Shown: positions 51,486 through 61,739 of the stretch, in pieces
How positions within the stretch are numbered: the stretch's first letter is position 1
Layout of the letters: each line of letters starts with the position of its first letter
From: Saprospiraceae bacterium
Lineage (GTDB): Bacteria; Bacteroidota; Bacteroidia; Chitinophagales; Saprospiraceae
Assembly (NCBI GenBank): GCA_016787415.1
Contig: JAEUUT010000092.1
Coordinates: forward strand, 21,470-85,469
Direction: 5' to 3'
DNA: 64,000 nucleotides
Position numbers and translations under genes: made by a program
The notes under the pieces: model-generated
Told to the model about the DNA's origin: nothing
Database searches by the model: none
What the model saw: the letters and a program-made list of their open reading frames with translations, nothing else

Positions 51486-53372
51486 TTACCACAACAAGCG
51501 GTATGAAACACTGGAGGAAACGGGTATATACAAGACGGCCATATCTCCAGACTGAGCGACCTGTGGCTGGAGGTTTTCTTCTACCTGGATGTAATAGCGT
51601 TTGCCGTCTATCGACCATGTGTTGCGATCTACACGATCAATTTTTTTCCCAAAAGCAATGCGGCATACATAGTCATTACCGACAGGAATAGTATTGATTT
51701 TCAGTGTTCTCAACAACATTTTACCTTCAGAAACAGTCAAGTGGTCTTCCACTTCCATTCCGAGGCGTTGATAACGAAACACAGGTGTCCCTTTTTCATC
51801 CAGGTCGTAGCCATGTGGTCTGTATTGTTCGACCGGCTCCGTGACGGAGGGCTTCCATTCAAACAGGTCGGCTTTTGCTACGATAACCGACACATCCTCG
51901 AAAGGCAGAATGGCGCCCAGCGGCTGCGAAGACCCATCGCCTCTATTGTCCCACATGGGTGAGGTGTTCAGAAAGCCTCCTTTCCAGATTTGCGCGACGG
52001 CGCCATTATCAAGATCGAAGGTGTAGTGTAAATGTGTGGGATCACCTACGTGCACCGCGTGAACAATGCGCTTTCGTTGGGTGTCGGGGAAAAAATTAGG
52101 CTGGTCTTTATATTCCGCTGCATCCGGAAATCGCGGAAGCGTCACATCCATAAACGACCGGAATACCATAGGCTGATCGGCACGCAAACCAATGGGATCA
52201 GAAGGTGTTTGGGCCAGCGTAGAACTAAAAGAATGCAGTGCAGCAGGCCTCGAGCCTGGGCCTTCGATCCAAAGCCCGATGTAGGGCGACATCCACCCCT
52301 CCATTTTTGCGACGGTCAGTTCAAGTGCAGCCGTACAGGCTGGCAAATCGATTTCAGCATTGCGTTGATCAGTCGTGAAGGTCCATTTAAATGGGAACAG
52401 TTCATTGCCATTGACGAGCAGAGAAGACCTGCCTGAATTTTGAAGTGTGATGCGGTATTTTCCGGGTTCTGGAACTACAATATTACCTTTGAAAATAATG
52501 GCATACTCGTCTTCTTTTTTGGCTACTTCCCAGGTAAGTTTGGGTGTGTTGCCCTCCAGATCGGCTTTTTTTCCGGCAAATTCGGATGCATTGCGGAACG
52601 TCCCGTACATCACCTGATAAGAAAATGGGCCGCCTGTTACAAGCGGGCCTTGTTTGGAACTGATGCTGAAATTACGAAATGCTACCGGCCCGTGATCGCC
52701 CTGGATCATAAAGGGGCCAGTGGCTGCCTCTTGTTCGGAAATCGGACCGCCGGTTGGGCCTGTTAATTCCAGGTTTTCGTGTAGCACTGCGCCATTCAAA
52801 ACTACTTTCAACAGCCTGGCATTTTCCGTTTTTTTTCCGGATGCGTCGAAGCGCGGCGCTTGAAAACTGATTTCCATGTGTTGCCAAAGCCCTGGCGCCA
52901 GGCAGGCATTGATACGGGGCGGTACGCCATCGAACAATTGTTCCTGCGGGTTCCAGCGCCGGCGTGCAAAAATGCCCCCGCAATCTGCAAAAGTTGGTTT
53001 TTGCACACCCCAACTATCCATCAATTGCACCTCATAACGCCCTTGCAGGTAAAAACCGGAGTTGGAATGTACGGCCATCATAAAATCAAACGACACATCC
53101 ACATCGCCGTACTCCTTGACAGAGAGGAGGTTAGACCTGTTTTTATCGTCGGGAATATTCACCAGTACACCTGTTCCAGCGGCATCGCTCATTTGATCGT
53201 GGCGGGTTATATCTACCGTGGCATCAGAAGCAATGCGCCAGTTTTTTCCTTCTCCTGTTTTCCAAAACCCGAGGTCATTCAAGGGAAGTATGTCTTGCGC
53301 CTGTGCTGCTACACACTGCAAAAGGAGCAACAGACATATCGGCATTTGGAGGATGCGATGGGATAAAAGCAT
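51486..53372 (-). CDS. Secreted DUF1080 (3-keto-disaccharide hydrolase-like) protein
   Basis: A 628-residue exported protein (signal peptide ending VAAQAQ). Residues about 25-240 are a DUF1080/LamG-type beta-sandwich: YGDVDVSFDFMMAVHSNSGF, YLQGRYEVQLMDSWG, DCGGIFARRR, GPFMIQGDHGPVAFRNFSI. Members hydrolyse 3-ketosugars in some bacteria. A PA14-like middle domain (about 265-380, YRITLQNSGRSSLLVNG) and a further beta-rich domain follow. The start at 53372 gives a signal peptide; another ATG at 53345 is possible. It precedes the dehydrogenase-like cytochrome gene and the pair probably works on extracellular carbohydrate. Confidence 0.87.
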   Translation of the reverse strand: MLLSHRILQMPICLLLLLQCVAAQAQDILPLNDLGFWKTGEGKNWRIASDATVDITRHDQMSDAAGTGVLVNIPDDKNRSNLLSVKEYGDVDVSFDFMMAVHSNSGFYLQGRYEVQLMDSWGVQKPTFADCGGIFARRRWNPQEQLFDGVPPRINACLAPGLWQHMEISFQAPRFDASGKKTENARLLKVVLNGAVLHENLELTGPTGGPISEQEAATGPFMIQGDHGPVAFRNFSISSKQGPLVTGGPFSYQVMYGTFRNASEFAGKKADLEGNTPKLTWEVAKKEDEYAIIFKGNIVVPEPGKYRITLQNSGRSSLLVNGNELFPFKWTFTTDQRNAEIDLPACTAALELTVAKMEGWMSPYIGLWIEGPGSRPAALHSFSSTLAQTPSDPIGLRADQPMVFRSFMDVTLPRFPDAAEYKDQPNFFPDTQRKRIVHAVHVGDPTHLHYTFDLDNGAVAQIWKGGFLNTSPMWDNRGDGSSQPLGAILPFEDVSVIVAKADLFEWKPSVTEPVEQYRPHGYDLDEKGTPVFRYQRLGMEVEDHLTVSEGKMLLRTLKINTIPVGNDYVCRIAFGKKIDRVDRNTWSIDGKRYYIQVEENLQPQVAQSGDMAVLYIPVSSSVSYRLLW

Positions 53373-53448
53373 ATCGAATGGTTTGAAAATACAAAATTTT
53401 CCTGCTTTTGACTGGCAGTTTAACGCAGGATTGCGGATGGAAAAAACG

Positions 53449-54357
53449 TCAATCTTCGTCCTCTTCTTCACCCATTTCCTGGAGGTATTCCATTAAAATG
53501 GCAAATAATGGCCGATGTTCGGAAACAAACACATCTTCTGTAAGTCGCTCTACATCGAACCATTGCACCTCCGCTATGTCATCGCTGGGTGAAGGTTTGC
53601 CTTCGATCAGGGTACAAGCGTACAGGTGCGTCATAATGCTGTCGAAAGCATCGTAATAGCGCCAGTCGTCTATTTTTGTAGAACCCAGGTAGGTGAGTTC
53701 GTCAATAGTGAGTTCTCCGCATTCTTCCCCAAGTTCGCGCAAAACGGCGTCTTCATAACTCGGGTCGCCGGGATCCGTAAATCCGCCTGGGAACCGGTAC
53801 CGGGTTTCATTTGCTTTTCGAGCCAGCAGAACCTGTGTGTAATCGCGGCGAAATACCGCGATATCTACAGTCGGATACACGGTCGGGAATCGGCGAATAT
53901 TGGCGTAAATCATACCTGCAAGAAAGTCCTTGAGGTTACCAATTGCCGACAATTCGGGTTCTTCCGGAAAGTCGTCTTCATTGGCATCCAGCGCAACCGT
54001 GGTGTAATTGCCGGAATAACGGTCAATAAAATTATCCTGTGTACCGTAAAGCGTAACGTTTCCTTCCGGGCGGATTTCCAGTATTCGCCGATCCAGTTCC
54101 TGGCTCCAGATGCGGTCATCCGGCAAATCAGGCATTTCCTCAATCCTTATTTTTTCGTTGTATTTCTCTTCAAACAACAGCCGGCGCAATTCATAATCCA
54201 GTGGATTGTGAAGGCCAGGAGCAGGATTTGAACCCAGAAACAGTACCACTTTTGTATGTTTCTGTAGCACCGATGAAATAAGCCGTGTGTGTACTTTATT
54301 CAGTTCAAAAACCTGAAATCGACCGATGATGATGCCGGTTCCACTCTTTTTGGGCAT
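53449..54357 (-). CDS. NadM-like nucleotidyltransferase fused to Nudix hydrolase
   Basis: A 302-residue bifunctional-type protein. The N-terminal nucleotidyltransferase (about 1-150) opens GIIIGRFQVFELNKVHTRLI: the usual HxGH is changed to NKVH (20-23), losing the first His and the Gly. The C-terminal Nudix domain (about 160-290) has GGFTDPGDPSYEDAVLREL plus GEECG (191-214), a Nudix box with Asp for the first Glu and one extra residue. Relatives make NAD from NMN and hydrolyse ADP-ribose. The damaged HxGH suggests the first activity may be lost. An acidic tail (EEEDED) ends the protein. Confidence 0.87.
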   Translation of the reverse strand: MPKKSGTGIIIGRFQVFELNKVHTRLISSVLQKHTKVVLFLGSNPAPGLHNPLDYELRRLLFEEKYNEKIRIEEMPDLPDDRIWSQELDRRILEIRPEGNVTLYGTQDNFIDRYSGNYTTVALDANEDDFPEEPELSAIGNLKDFLAGMIYANIRRFPTVYPTVDIAVFRRDYTQVLLARKANETRYRFPGGFTDPGDPSYEDAVLRELGEECGELTIDELTYLGSTKIDDWRYYDAFDSIMTHLYACTLIEGKPSPSDDIAEVQWFDVERLTEDVFVSEHRPLFAILMEYLQEMGEEEDED

Positions 54358-54465
54358 GCTTGTAATGATTTAGTTGAACAGCATCGATGGCTGTCGGGCG
54401 AAGGTCTTACAGATTTTCGAAAATAAAGGCGTTCGTATTGATTTTAGCATCAACTTTTTGTCGGC

Positions 54466-57400
54466 TTATCGTACTACTGTCACATCTCCGGAGAACAATT
54501 CCGTTACACCATCGATAAAAGTGACCTGGGCCTGCCAAACGAACACGCCCGGGCCGACAGGCTGTCCCCTGAATACGCCATTCCATCCCTGCATTTCATC
54601 ATTGATGGTCAGGTGTTCCACATCATACAACTGATTGCCCCAGCGGTCGTAGATGCGCAGCCAACGCACATCCTGAACACCTTTGCCAAAGAGGTTGAAA
54701 AAATCGTTTTTACCGTCGCCATCCGGAGAAATGACGTTGGGCGGGAACAAAACACGATTGGTATTGACACGTAACAAAGTGCTTGCCTGTGCCACGCACC
54801 CATTCAAGTCTTTGATAATCAATGTATAAGCCGTATTTGAAAACGGTCTTGCAAAAGGCTCCGGACAATCTGCGCATGACAGCCCCACAGCCGGTGACCA
54901 TTCCCAGGAAGCAATGTTATTCGCAGGCAGGTTCAATACAGGTTGAAGTGATACGGAATCGCCCAGCAAGAGTACGTTTAAGGACTCCAGGGCAACTGTT
55001 GGCTGAAAAGGCGCAATGATTTCGCGGGTTTCTACCGCCGTGCATCCGTAGTCGTCCTGTACAATCAGTTCATAAATTCCAGGCGACAGGGCTTCAAATG
55101 AATTGTCGGAAGAATAATTCTGACCGCCATCCAGCGAATAACGATACGGCGCCAAACCGCCAGATACCGACCCAAAATCGATGGCTCCGGTTGGCAAGTG
55201 GCAATCAGGCTGAAACACAACAGACTGAAATTCAGGTAGTGGCACTTCTCCTACCAATGTTTGGGCCGAGGAAGTACAACCGTTTAGAGGGTTCGTAATG
55301 ATTACCCGGTAAGTACCCGGCGCAACGATTACAGGTGAGGCAGTACCACCTCCCGATGCGATCACGCCATCAGCAGTACTCCAGAGGTACGTGGCATTTG
55401 CAACATTGCTGGAACCTGCCAATGAAACTTGAGTTCGGTTACAGTGCAGCGGGGCTGCCGGCGCAACAGCTGCGCTTGGTGGCGTGGTGTTTTCCTGTAC
55501 TGTCACAGATTGTGTTGATATACAGCCATTTGTAGTGTTTTCAAGAGTAAACGTATACATGGCAGGTTCGTCGATGATTGGCGCCCAGGTGTTTTGTCCC
55601 GAAACAAAATGCCCATTGGGTGTGCTGCTCCATGAGGCCACGTAACTGGCGCCCTGACTGGAACCATTTGTTTGAATCGGCACCTGCTGTCTGGTACAGG
55701 TCAGCAAATCAGGTTGCGCAATAGCAATTGTCGGCGGCGTGGTATTGGCTGTAACCAGTGCTGTAGCAGCAGCCGTACAACCATTGCTCAGGTCGGTGAC
55801 CGTAATAGTGTAATTTCCGGCGCCGGATACTTGCGGACTGGCCGATGCAGCGCCGTTATCAATATTGGGTCCTGCCCAGGAATACGTGATCGTCGAACCG
55901 GAAGCAGAACCAGCCGAACTGAGCGAGATAACCGGATCATCGCAGGTAATTGGCATGGATGCGGCGGCGGCGGCAGCCGGAGGTGTCATGTCTTCCGCAA
56001 CCACAACACTGACGAATGCATTGCACCCATTAGTCTGGTCTAATACATTCATTTGATAGGTTCCTGGATCGGAAACTACCGGTTGTAGGGTATTTATTCC
56101 GTTTTCGATAGTACCACCTGTTGTAGTCCACTGTACCGAAAAATTTCCAGCGGGCTGGCTCACCGACCCGGTCAGGGTTCGCATCGGGAATGCACAGGTG
56201 AGTACCTGCGGAGTCTGTATGGATATAACAGGCGTTTGTGTATTGCTTCCTACTGAAATGGAGTCGACACTGGAACACCCGTTGAATGGGTCCGTGAGGG
56301 CAGTAATATAGGTTCCAGGCATATTCACTACCGGGGTAGCCGAAGTATTTCCGGAAAGAATATTTCCATCGGGGGTTGTCCATATATAAGAGCCACCGGC
56401 CACAGGCGTTTGGGCCGACAACTGCACCTGAACGCTGGTACAAGTGAGTAATCCCGGTGTGGCAATGGTGAAAGCAGGCGGTGTTAGGTTTTCATTTACC
56501 TGAACTGAATCGGTCCGAAAACAGCCGTTTGAATTGTCTCTTACAGCGAGTGTGTACATGCCTGGCGCCGTTACCGTCGGTTGTAGCGAAGTAGCGCCAC
56601 TAAAAATAGTGCCATCCAGTGTAGACCACTGATAGGAGTACTGGCTACCTGTGCTGGCACTACCCTGCAAAACTGTTTGGGTCGTCTGGCAGGTCAGCAA
56701 CGCGCTTTGGCCTGCTTCAGCAAGTGGTATATTGGCATCCTGAAAAATTTGCACCGAATCTTTTGCCAGGCAGCCATTGGCCTGGTCAATGACAGAGAGA
56801 ATATACATGCCAGGCAAGTCGATAACGGGGCTTGGCGTGTCATTCCCGGATTGTATGTGCCCTGTGTTTCCAATGCTCCACTGGTATGTCAGCGCAGCCT
56901 GCCCACTGGCTGATCCATTGATTATCAAGGTGTTGGAAAGGCAAGTCAGGGTGTCCGGCATCCCCGCGTCTACGGCTGGCGCTGTCGTGTTCGACTGAAC
57001 GAGTACAGAATCCTTGGCCTGACAGCCATTTACAAGATTGGTTGCCAGCAGATGATACATGCCGGGCGCGTTGATAGAAGGTGTAAGCGTGGTATCTCCT
57101 GCGCTGATATGGCCTCCAACAGAAGCCATCCAGGAATAGGAAAAACTGCCGCCCGCTGCTGTATTTTGTCCTTGCAATGACTGGCTCGGACTCGAACAAG
57201 TAATAACTGTTGCAGGTAAAATATCTATAGGCGGAGGGGTGGTATTTTCAAAAACAATGACTCCGCCGGTTGTGGTACAACCGTTGGCAGGGTCGGTAAC
57301 GGTGAGTGCATATTGCCCCGGTGCATCGATCAGCGGTTGGGCTGTTGAATCTCCGGAAAGAATATTCCCGGCAGATGTATTCCATAAAAAAGAGGGCGGC

Positions 57401-60400
57401 ATGACAGTGCTACCCGATGCAGTCGCACCCAGATTCACGGAGGTGACTGCGCAGGTCAGCGGGAACGCAGGGGAGACCTGGACGGCAGGTGCCTGCTTGT
57501 TTTGTGTGATAATAAGCGAGTCCAGGGACGTACAACCATTATCTGTATCGAGTACCTGGAAATAATATACCCCTGGTTCATCACAGGTTGTTGTTGCACC
57601 GTTCGGTGAAACGGCAAAATGGCCGTTTGTGGTCGACCACTGGAAAACCCTGCTAGTGGCAGGCAGGTTTTCATTGCCAATCAGATCAATCAGGGTGTTT
57701 GTACAGGTCAACTGCCCGCCTGGGCCTGCTTCCACTTCAGGCGCCATTACATTTTCCGTTACAGCCACGGTATCAAAACCGATACATCCGTTATCCTGGT
57801 TCAGAATTTGTAGAATATATTGCCCCGGCTCATCCACGACAGGTGATGCCGTTGTATCTCCCTGGGTGATGTGGCCACCATCGAAGGCTGTCCAGGAATA
57901 GATGTATTCAGTGCCGGTAGATGAACCCGTCGAACTCAGGGTGCGGGTGGTTTGCGCGCAAGTCAGAGGCCCGCTTGAGAGTGCATTCACAACCGGCACT
58001 CCTGCCTCTTGCGTCACCATGGCATCAAAAGTTGCTGTACAACCATTTCTGCTGTCTGATACCAGCAATTCGTACGTTCCTGCAGCATTGACAATAATAG
58101 AAGGCGCATGAACGGGAGACGTTATGCCATTGCCACTCATGCTCGACCAGGTGTAGGAGTATGTGGTAGTGGGCTGAAGCGGGCTGGAATTAACTGTTTG
58201 TATCGGTATGGCGCAAGTAAGTTCATTAACCGGATCAATCTGGACTGTCGGCGCCTCAATATCTTGTAGAACGGTAACCGTGCTGCTTGCAGAACAACCA
58301 TTGCCCATGTTGGTCAAGGTAAGTTCATATACGCCCGGTGCAGATACCAGCGGTGTCGGCGTATCTGCGCCCTGAAGAAAATTACCATCGGCGGTTGTCC
58401 AGGTATACATAAAATTCGGGCCGATAGAAGAGCCGTTCGAATTGAGTAGCGTGGAAAGGTTTGTGCAATCCAGTGTGTCTGTCACATTGGCAACCGCTGT
58501 CACCGCATTGGTGTCGGCCACAACCTGTACATCCGATGTGGCGGTGCATCCATTCAGAAAATCCACAACGGTGAGTGTGTACATACCTGGGGCATTCACT
58601 TCCGGATTCAGGGTTTGGCTATTTTGAACGATGTGCCCGCCCGATGTAGCGGCCCATTCATAGCCATAATTGAATCCAACAGAGGAACCTGTACCGGAAA
58701 GTATAACGGAGGTTTGCTGGCATGTCAGCGAATCAGAGGGTAATGTGGCTGCAATAGGCGGTGTAAAGTTGGTAATGACTGTTGTGGAATCCACCGTGAC
58801 ACAACCATTTATCGGATCGGTTGTGTATAAAACGTAGGTACCCGGAGCTGTCACCTGTGGCATAGGCGTATACTGCCCGGATGCAATATTTCCTCCATTG
58901 GAAGCGGTCCATACCAACAATACAAAAGGTGGCGGCGACAAATGAACAAACAGCGGTACCGTGTCAGAATCACAATCGATGGCTGGTGGCACATCGATCG
59001 AGGCATAGGGTAACACCTTGTTTGAAATGACCACAACGGTGTCCCGAACGACGCATCCATTGGCGGTGTTCGTAACCGAGAGGATATATGTTCCAGGCAT
59101 CCCAGCCTCTGAACTGATGGTATTTGACGTGGAGACAATCGAACCATTTGGGGTTGTCCAGGCATACGTAATACCAGGCCCCACACTCGAGCCAGCGCCC
59201 GACAGCACTGCTGTAGACTGAATACAATTAATCGTATCGGAAGTTGCATTGGCTACCGGGAGCGCCGAATCTGCCGTCACAGGCATTTGAGCGGTGGATG
59301 TACAGCCTGTCACGGTGTTGGTAACGACCAACTGGTAAAGGCCGGGCTGATTGACGACACAGTTTTTATTGGTGGAACTCCCGACGATATGCCCTGTTGT
59401 GACCACCGACCATTGATATTGCACATTGACTACACTGGGGGTTGCATTGCCAACCAGCGTAACTGTAGCAGCGCCACACCCCAGTTGTTGTGGCGGTACG
59501 ATAATGGCTGTTAATGGGTTTGAATTGAAAAAAACGCTGACGGTAGTGAATTTCTCGCAAATAACGCCACTGGCCGTTTCATACCACACCCGCAGGGTGT
59601 AAGACCCCGGGCTGTTGACCACTGGATTGAGGGTATTGGCGCCACTGACGATATTACCATCTGGAGTTGACCATTGATACATAATGCCGGGACCGACGCT
59701 GGAACCTGTACCATTTAGTGTAGCAGAAGCCCCCTGGCACGGCAAGGTGACAACGGGGGCTGCAGCCATGGCTTTCAGGTTGATTACTTCGACCCTGACG
59801 GTATCTGAAACCCTGCAGGTGGGAGAAAATACGATGTCATCCAGCGCAAAGTCGTTGCCACTGGGCGCCGTGTTCTGGTTCACAATGCAAATGGTAGCAG
59901 ATGTAGATGCGCCGCTATTCCAAACTGCGTAAAAGTTTTGCCAGTTGCAGGTAGCACTGGAAAGATTGAAGATGGAACCGATCGTTGTGCCATTTATGGA
60001 AAACTGGAGCCGCGCTGGCGATGCGGGCACCAGGGCGGTAGCCCATGCTGTAAAAACATACTGTGTATTGGGTGAAACTGTCACCGTCTGGCACCATACA
60101 TCCACACCGGCAGTACTGGAGCCATTCACAGCCATCATATTTCCTGAACCTGTAGTATGATCTGTACAGCCTGGAAAGTTGGGGTGTGCAGCATTGGGGT
60201 TTGTCAGCACATCATACACACCCTCCGGCCATAAATCGCCTGGATTGAGTATATAATCGCTTGTAAAACCCGCTGTTCCCGATTCGAAATCACCATTTGA
60301 AATCAAATTGGTAGAAGCATCCAGGGCTGTAGCCGTTAATATGTAATTGGTTGTAGTGGTAGGGTTTACCGTAGGCGTCAGTGTGTTTGCACCAGTCATG

Positions 60401-60588
60401 CCAGCAGTGGGCGACCACGAAAAAGTCAGGTAATTGCCTGTGATACTGCCTGAAAGTTGGGCGGTGCCGGGAGAACTGCATCGAACAATATCAGCCCCTG
60501 CCGAAACAGTAATAGGGCATTGTGCAACGGCGGTGTTCGTTTGAAAACAAAGCAATAAGAGAAGGTACCCTGCAAGAAGACGACACAT
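54466..60588 (-). CDS. Giant T9SS surface protein with 18 Cys-paired PKD-like repeats
   Basis: A 2040-residue secreted adhesin-like protein. A signal peptide (ending AVAQ) leads to a short beta domain and a jelly-roll-like domain (about 95-265, NLISNGDFESG and FALDDIVFSP). Eighteen repeats of 82-86 residues follow, each with a Cys in an LTC-like start and a second in an NGC motif (for example GQYALTVTDPANGCTTTGG), so each may hold one disulfide. A SprB-like repeat (GAIDFGSVSGGLAPYRYSLD) and a type-B T9SS domain (VLFPPNVISPDGDGKNDFFN, RIYDRWGNQLYD) finish with GDVTVVR, as in the giant protein at 16310. Surface attachment or biofilm roles are inferred. Confidence 0.92.
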   Translation of the reverse strand: MCRLLAGYLLLLLCFQTNTAVAQCPITVSAGADIVRCSSPGTAQLSGSITGNYLTFSWSPTAGMTGANTLTPTVNPTTTTNYILTATALDASTNLISNGDFESGTAGFTSDYILNPGDLWPEGVYDVLTNPNAAHPNFPGCTDHTTGSGNMMAVNGSSTAGVDVWCQTVTVSPNTQYVFTAWATALVPASPARLQFSINGTTIGSIFNLSSATCNWQNFYAVWNSGASTSATICIVNQNTAPSGNDFALDDIVFSPTCRVSDTVRVEVINLKAMAAAPVVTLPCQGASATLNGTGSSVGPGIMYQWSTPDGNIVSGANTLNPVVNSPGSYTLRVWYETASGVICEKFTTVSVFFNSNPLTAIIVPPQQLGCGAATVTLVGNATPSVVNVQYQWSVVTTGHIVGSSTNKNCVVNQPGLYQLVVTNTVTGCTSTAQMPVTADSALPVANATSDTINCIQSTAVLSGAGSSVGPGITYAWTTPNGSIVSTSNTISSEAGMPGTYILSVTNTANGCVVRDTVVVISNKVLPYASIDVPPAIDCDSDTVPLFVHLSPPPFVLLVWTASNGGNIASGQYTPMPQVTAPGTYVLYTTDPINGCVTVDSTTVITNFTPPIAATLPSDSLTCQQTSVILSGTGSSVGFNYGYEWAATSGGHIVQNSQTLNPEVNAPGMYTLTVVDFLNGCTATSDVQVVADTNAVTAVANVTDTLDCTNLSTLLNSNGSSIGPNFMYTWTTADGNFLQGADTPTPLVSAPGVYELTLTNMGNGCSASSTVTVLQDIEAPTVQIDPVNELTCAIPIQTVNSSPLQPTTTYSYTWSSMSGNGITSPVHAPSIIVNAAGTYELLVSDSRNGCTATFDAMVTQEAGVPVVNALSSGPLTCAQTTRTLSSTGSSTGTEYIYSWTAFDGGHITQGDTTASPVVDEPGQYILQILNQDNGCIGFDTVAVTENVMAPEVEAGPGGQLTCTNTLIDLIGNENLPATSRVFQWSTTNGHFAVSPNGATTTCDEPGVYYFQVLDTDNGCTSLDSLIITQNKQAPAVQVSPAFPLTCAVTSVNLGATASGSTVMPPSFLWNTSAGNILSGDSTAQPLIDAPGQYALTVTDPANGCTTTGGVIVFENTTPPPIDILPATVITCSSPSQSLQGQNTAAGGSFSYSWMASVGGHISAGDTTLTPSINAPGMYHLLATNLVNGCQAKDSVLVQSNTTAPAVDAGMPDTLTCLSNTLIINGSASGQAALTYQWSIGNTGHIQSGNDTPSPVIDLPGMYILSVIDQANGCLAKDSVQIFQDANIPLAEAGQSALLTCQTTQTVLQGSASTGSQYSYQWSTLDGTIFSGATSLQPTVTAPGMYTLAVRDNSNGCFRTDSVQVNENLTPPAFTIATPGLLTCTSVQVQLSAQTPVAGGSYIWTTPDGNILSGNTSATPVVNMPGTYITALTDPFNGCSSVDSISVGSNTQTPVISIQTPQVLTCAFPMRTLTGSVSQPAGNFSVQWTTTGGTIENGINTLQPVVSDPGTYQMNVLDQTNGCNAFVSVVVAEDMTPPAAAAAASMPITCDDPVISLSSAGSASGSTITYSWAGPNIDNGAASASPQVSGAGNYTITVTDLSNGCTAAATALVTANTTPPTIAIAQPDLLTCTRQQVPIQTNGSSQGASYVASWSSTPNGHFVSGQNTWAPIIDEPAMYTFTLENTTNGCISTQSVTVQENTTPPSAAVAPAAPLHCNRTQVSLAGSSNVANATYLWSTADGVIASGGGTASPVIVAPGTYRVIITNPLNGCTSSAQTLVGEVPLPEFQSVVFQPDCHLPTGAIDFGSVSGGLAPYRYSLDGGQNYSSDNSFEALSPGIYELIVQDDYGCTAVETREIIAPFQPTVALESLNVLLLGDSVSLQPVLNLPANNIASWEWSPAVGLSCADCPEPFARPFSNTAYTLIIKDLNGCVAQASTLLRVNTNRVLFPPNVISPDGDGKNDFFNLFGKGVQDVRWLRIYDRWGNQLYDVEHLTINDEMQGWNGVFRGQPVGPGVFVWQAQVTFIDGVTELFSGDVTVVR

Positions 60589-60632
60589 GGGTTGGAAGTA
60601 GTTGATTGTACGTGATTTGCTGGGAGGGCAAG

Positions 60633-60640
60633 CAAATGTA
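60633..60640 (-). promoter_or_regulatory. -7-type promoter box for the second giant protein
   Basis: The minus strand reads TACATTTG, an exact TAnnTTTG match, 45 bases before the ATG at 60588. Confidence 0.5.
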
Positions 60641-60696
60641 TGATTTCATCCCAAGATGAAGTCAGGATTTTTGAGGATTTTGAAAATTACCTTTTT

Positions 60697-61581
60697 TTAT
60701 TTTCCGAATACACCGGATGACAAATATCGATCTCCCCGATCACAAATAATACACACCACAATACCTTCGTCCAGGGTTTCAATCAGTTTTCCTGCGGCCG
60801 CAACAGCGCCTCCACTACTTACGCCTGCAAAAACTGCATCCTTGCGCGCCAGGTCGCGCATCATACTTATTGATTCGTCCAGGGAAACATCAATGACACG
60901 GTCAACCCGGGCAGGTTCGAAAATTTTGGGTAAATATGCCGGCGACCAGCGTCGAATGCCCGGAATATTGGAGCCGTCGGTGGGCTGTACACCCACAATT
61001 TCCACATCCTGGTTTTGTTCTTTCAAATAACGCGAAACACCCATGATCGTACCAGTTGTACCCATCGACGATACGAAGTGCGTAATTTTGCCGGCTGTAT
61101 CCTGCCAAATTTCCGGGCCGGTGCTACGGTAATGTGCGCCCCAGTTATCGGGGTTGGCAAACTGGTTGAGCAATAAAAACTCACCCGTTTCGGCCATTTT
61201 TTCTGCCAGTTCTCTGGAGTGTTCAATAGTAAGGGCGGCGGGCGTCAGCAATACTTCGGCGCCATATGCTTCCATGGTTTGTACCCTTTCCTCAGTGGAG
61301 TTATCGGGCATAATGAGCGTGATATCGACGCCAAACATGCGTGCGATCATGGCAAGGGCAATGCCCGTGTTGCCGCTGGTTGCCTCCACCAGTTTCATGC
61401 CTGGCTTCAGTTCGCCGCGCTCAATAGCGCCCTGGATCATACCATAGGCGGCCCGATCTTTTACAGACCCGCCCGGATTTTGTCCTTCCAGTTTTCCAAA
61501 TACCTGAACCCCCGGTTTATGGATAGCATTTTTTATTTCTATGAGTGGTGTGTTCCCAATAATATCGCTGATCATTGCCAT
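60697..61581 (-). CDS. cysM: Cysteine synthase B-type PLP enzyme
   Basis: A 294-residue O-acetylserine (or O-phosphoserine) sulfhydrylase. The PLP lysine is Lys41 in GGSVKDRAAYGM. EATSGNTGIALA binds the substrate carboxylate, SSMGTTGTIMGVSRYL the PLP phosphate, and GVSSGGAVAAA is near the C-terminus. Length and GIIRRWSP-like region (GIRRWSPAYLPKIFEPARVD) point to CysM rather than CysK. It is divergent from guaA and has its own -7-like box at 61615-61622 (TATCTTTA on the minus strand). Confidence 0.94.
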   Translation of the reverse strand: MAMISDIIGNTPLIEIKNAIHKPGVQVFGKLEGQNPGGSVKDRAAYGMIQGAIERGELKPGMKLVEATSGNTGIALAMIARMFGVDITLIMPDNSTEERVQTMEAYGAEVLLTPAALTIEHSRELAEKMAETGEFLLLNQFANPDNWGAHYRSTGPEIWQDTAGKITHFVSSMGTTGTIMGVSRYLKEQNQDVEIVGVQPTDGSNIPGIRRWSPAYLPKIFEPARVDRVIDVSLDESISMMRDLARKDAVFAGVSSGGAVAAAGKLIETLDEGIVVCIICDRGDRYLSSGVFGK

Positions 61582-61614
61582 GTTGTTTGTTTTTGAGGCT
61601 TGTAACCACGGGCG

Positions 61615-61622
61615 TAAAGATA
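61615..61622 (-). promoter_or_regulatory. -7-type promoter box for cysM
   Basis: The minus strand reads TATCTTTA followed by CGCC, matching TAnnTTTG at seven of eight positions, 33 bases before the ATG at 61581. Confidence 0.35.
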
Positions 61623-61661
61623 CAAATTGAAGGCAATGCGTGTTAGGAGCGCGGGTTTATC

Positions 61662-61669
61662 TAACTTTG
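61662..61669 (+). promoter_or_regulatory. -7-type promoter box for guaA
   Basis: TAACTTTG, an exact match to the Bacteroidota -7 consensus, followed by CGC, 70 bases before the guaA start. Confidence 0.5.
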
Positions 61670-61739
61670 CGCTTTCTAAGGATGGTGGTTCGGGAAACAG
61701 CCTGAACCGATCGATCCGACGCAGACAAATACATATTTC

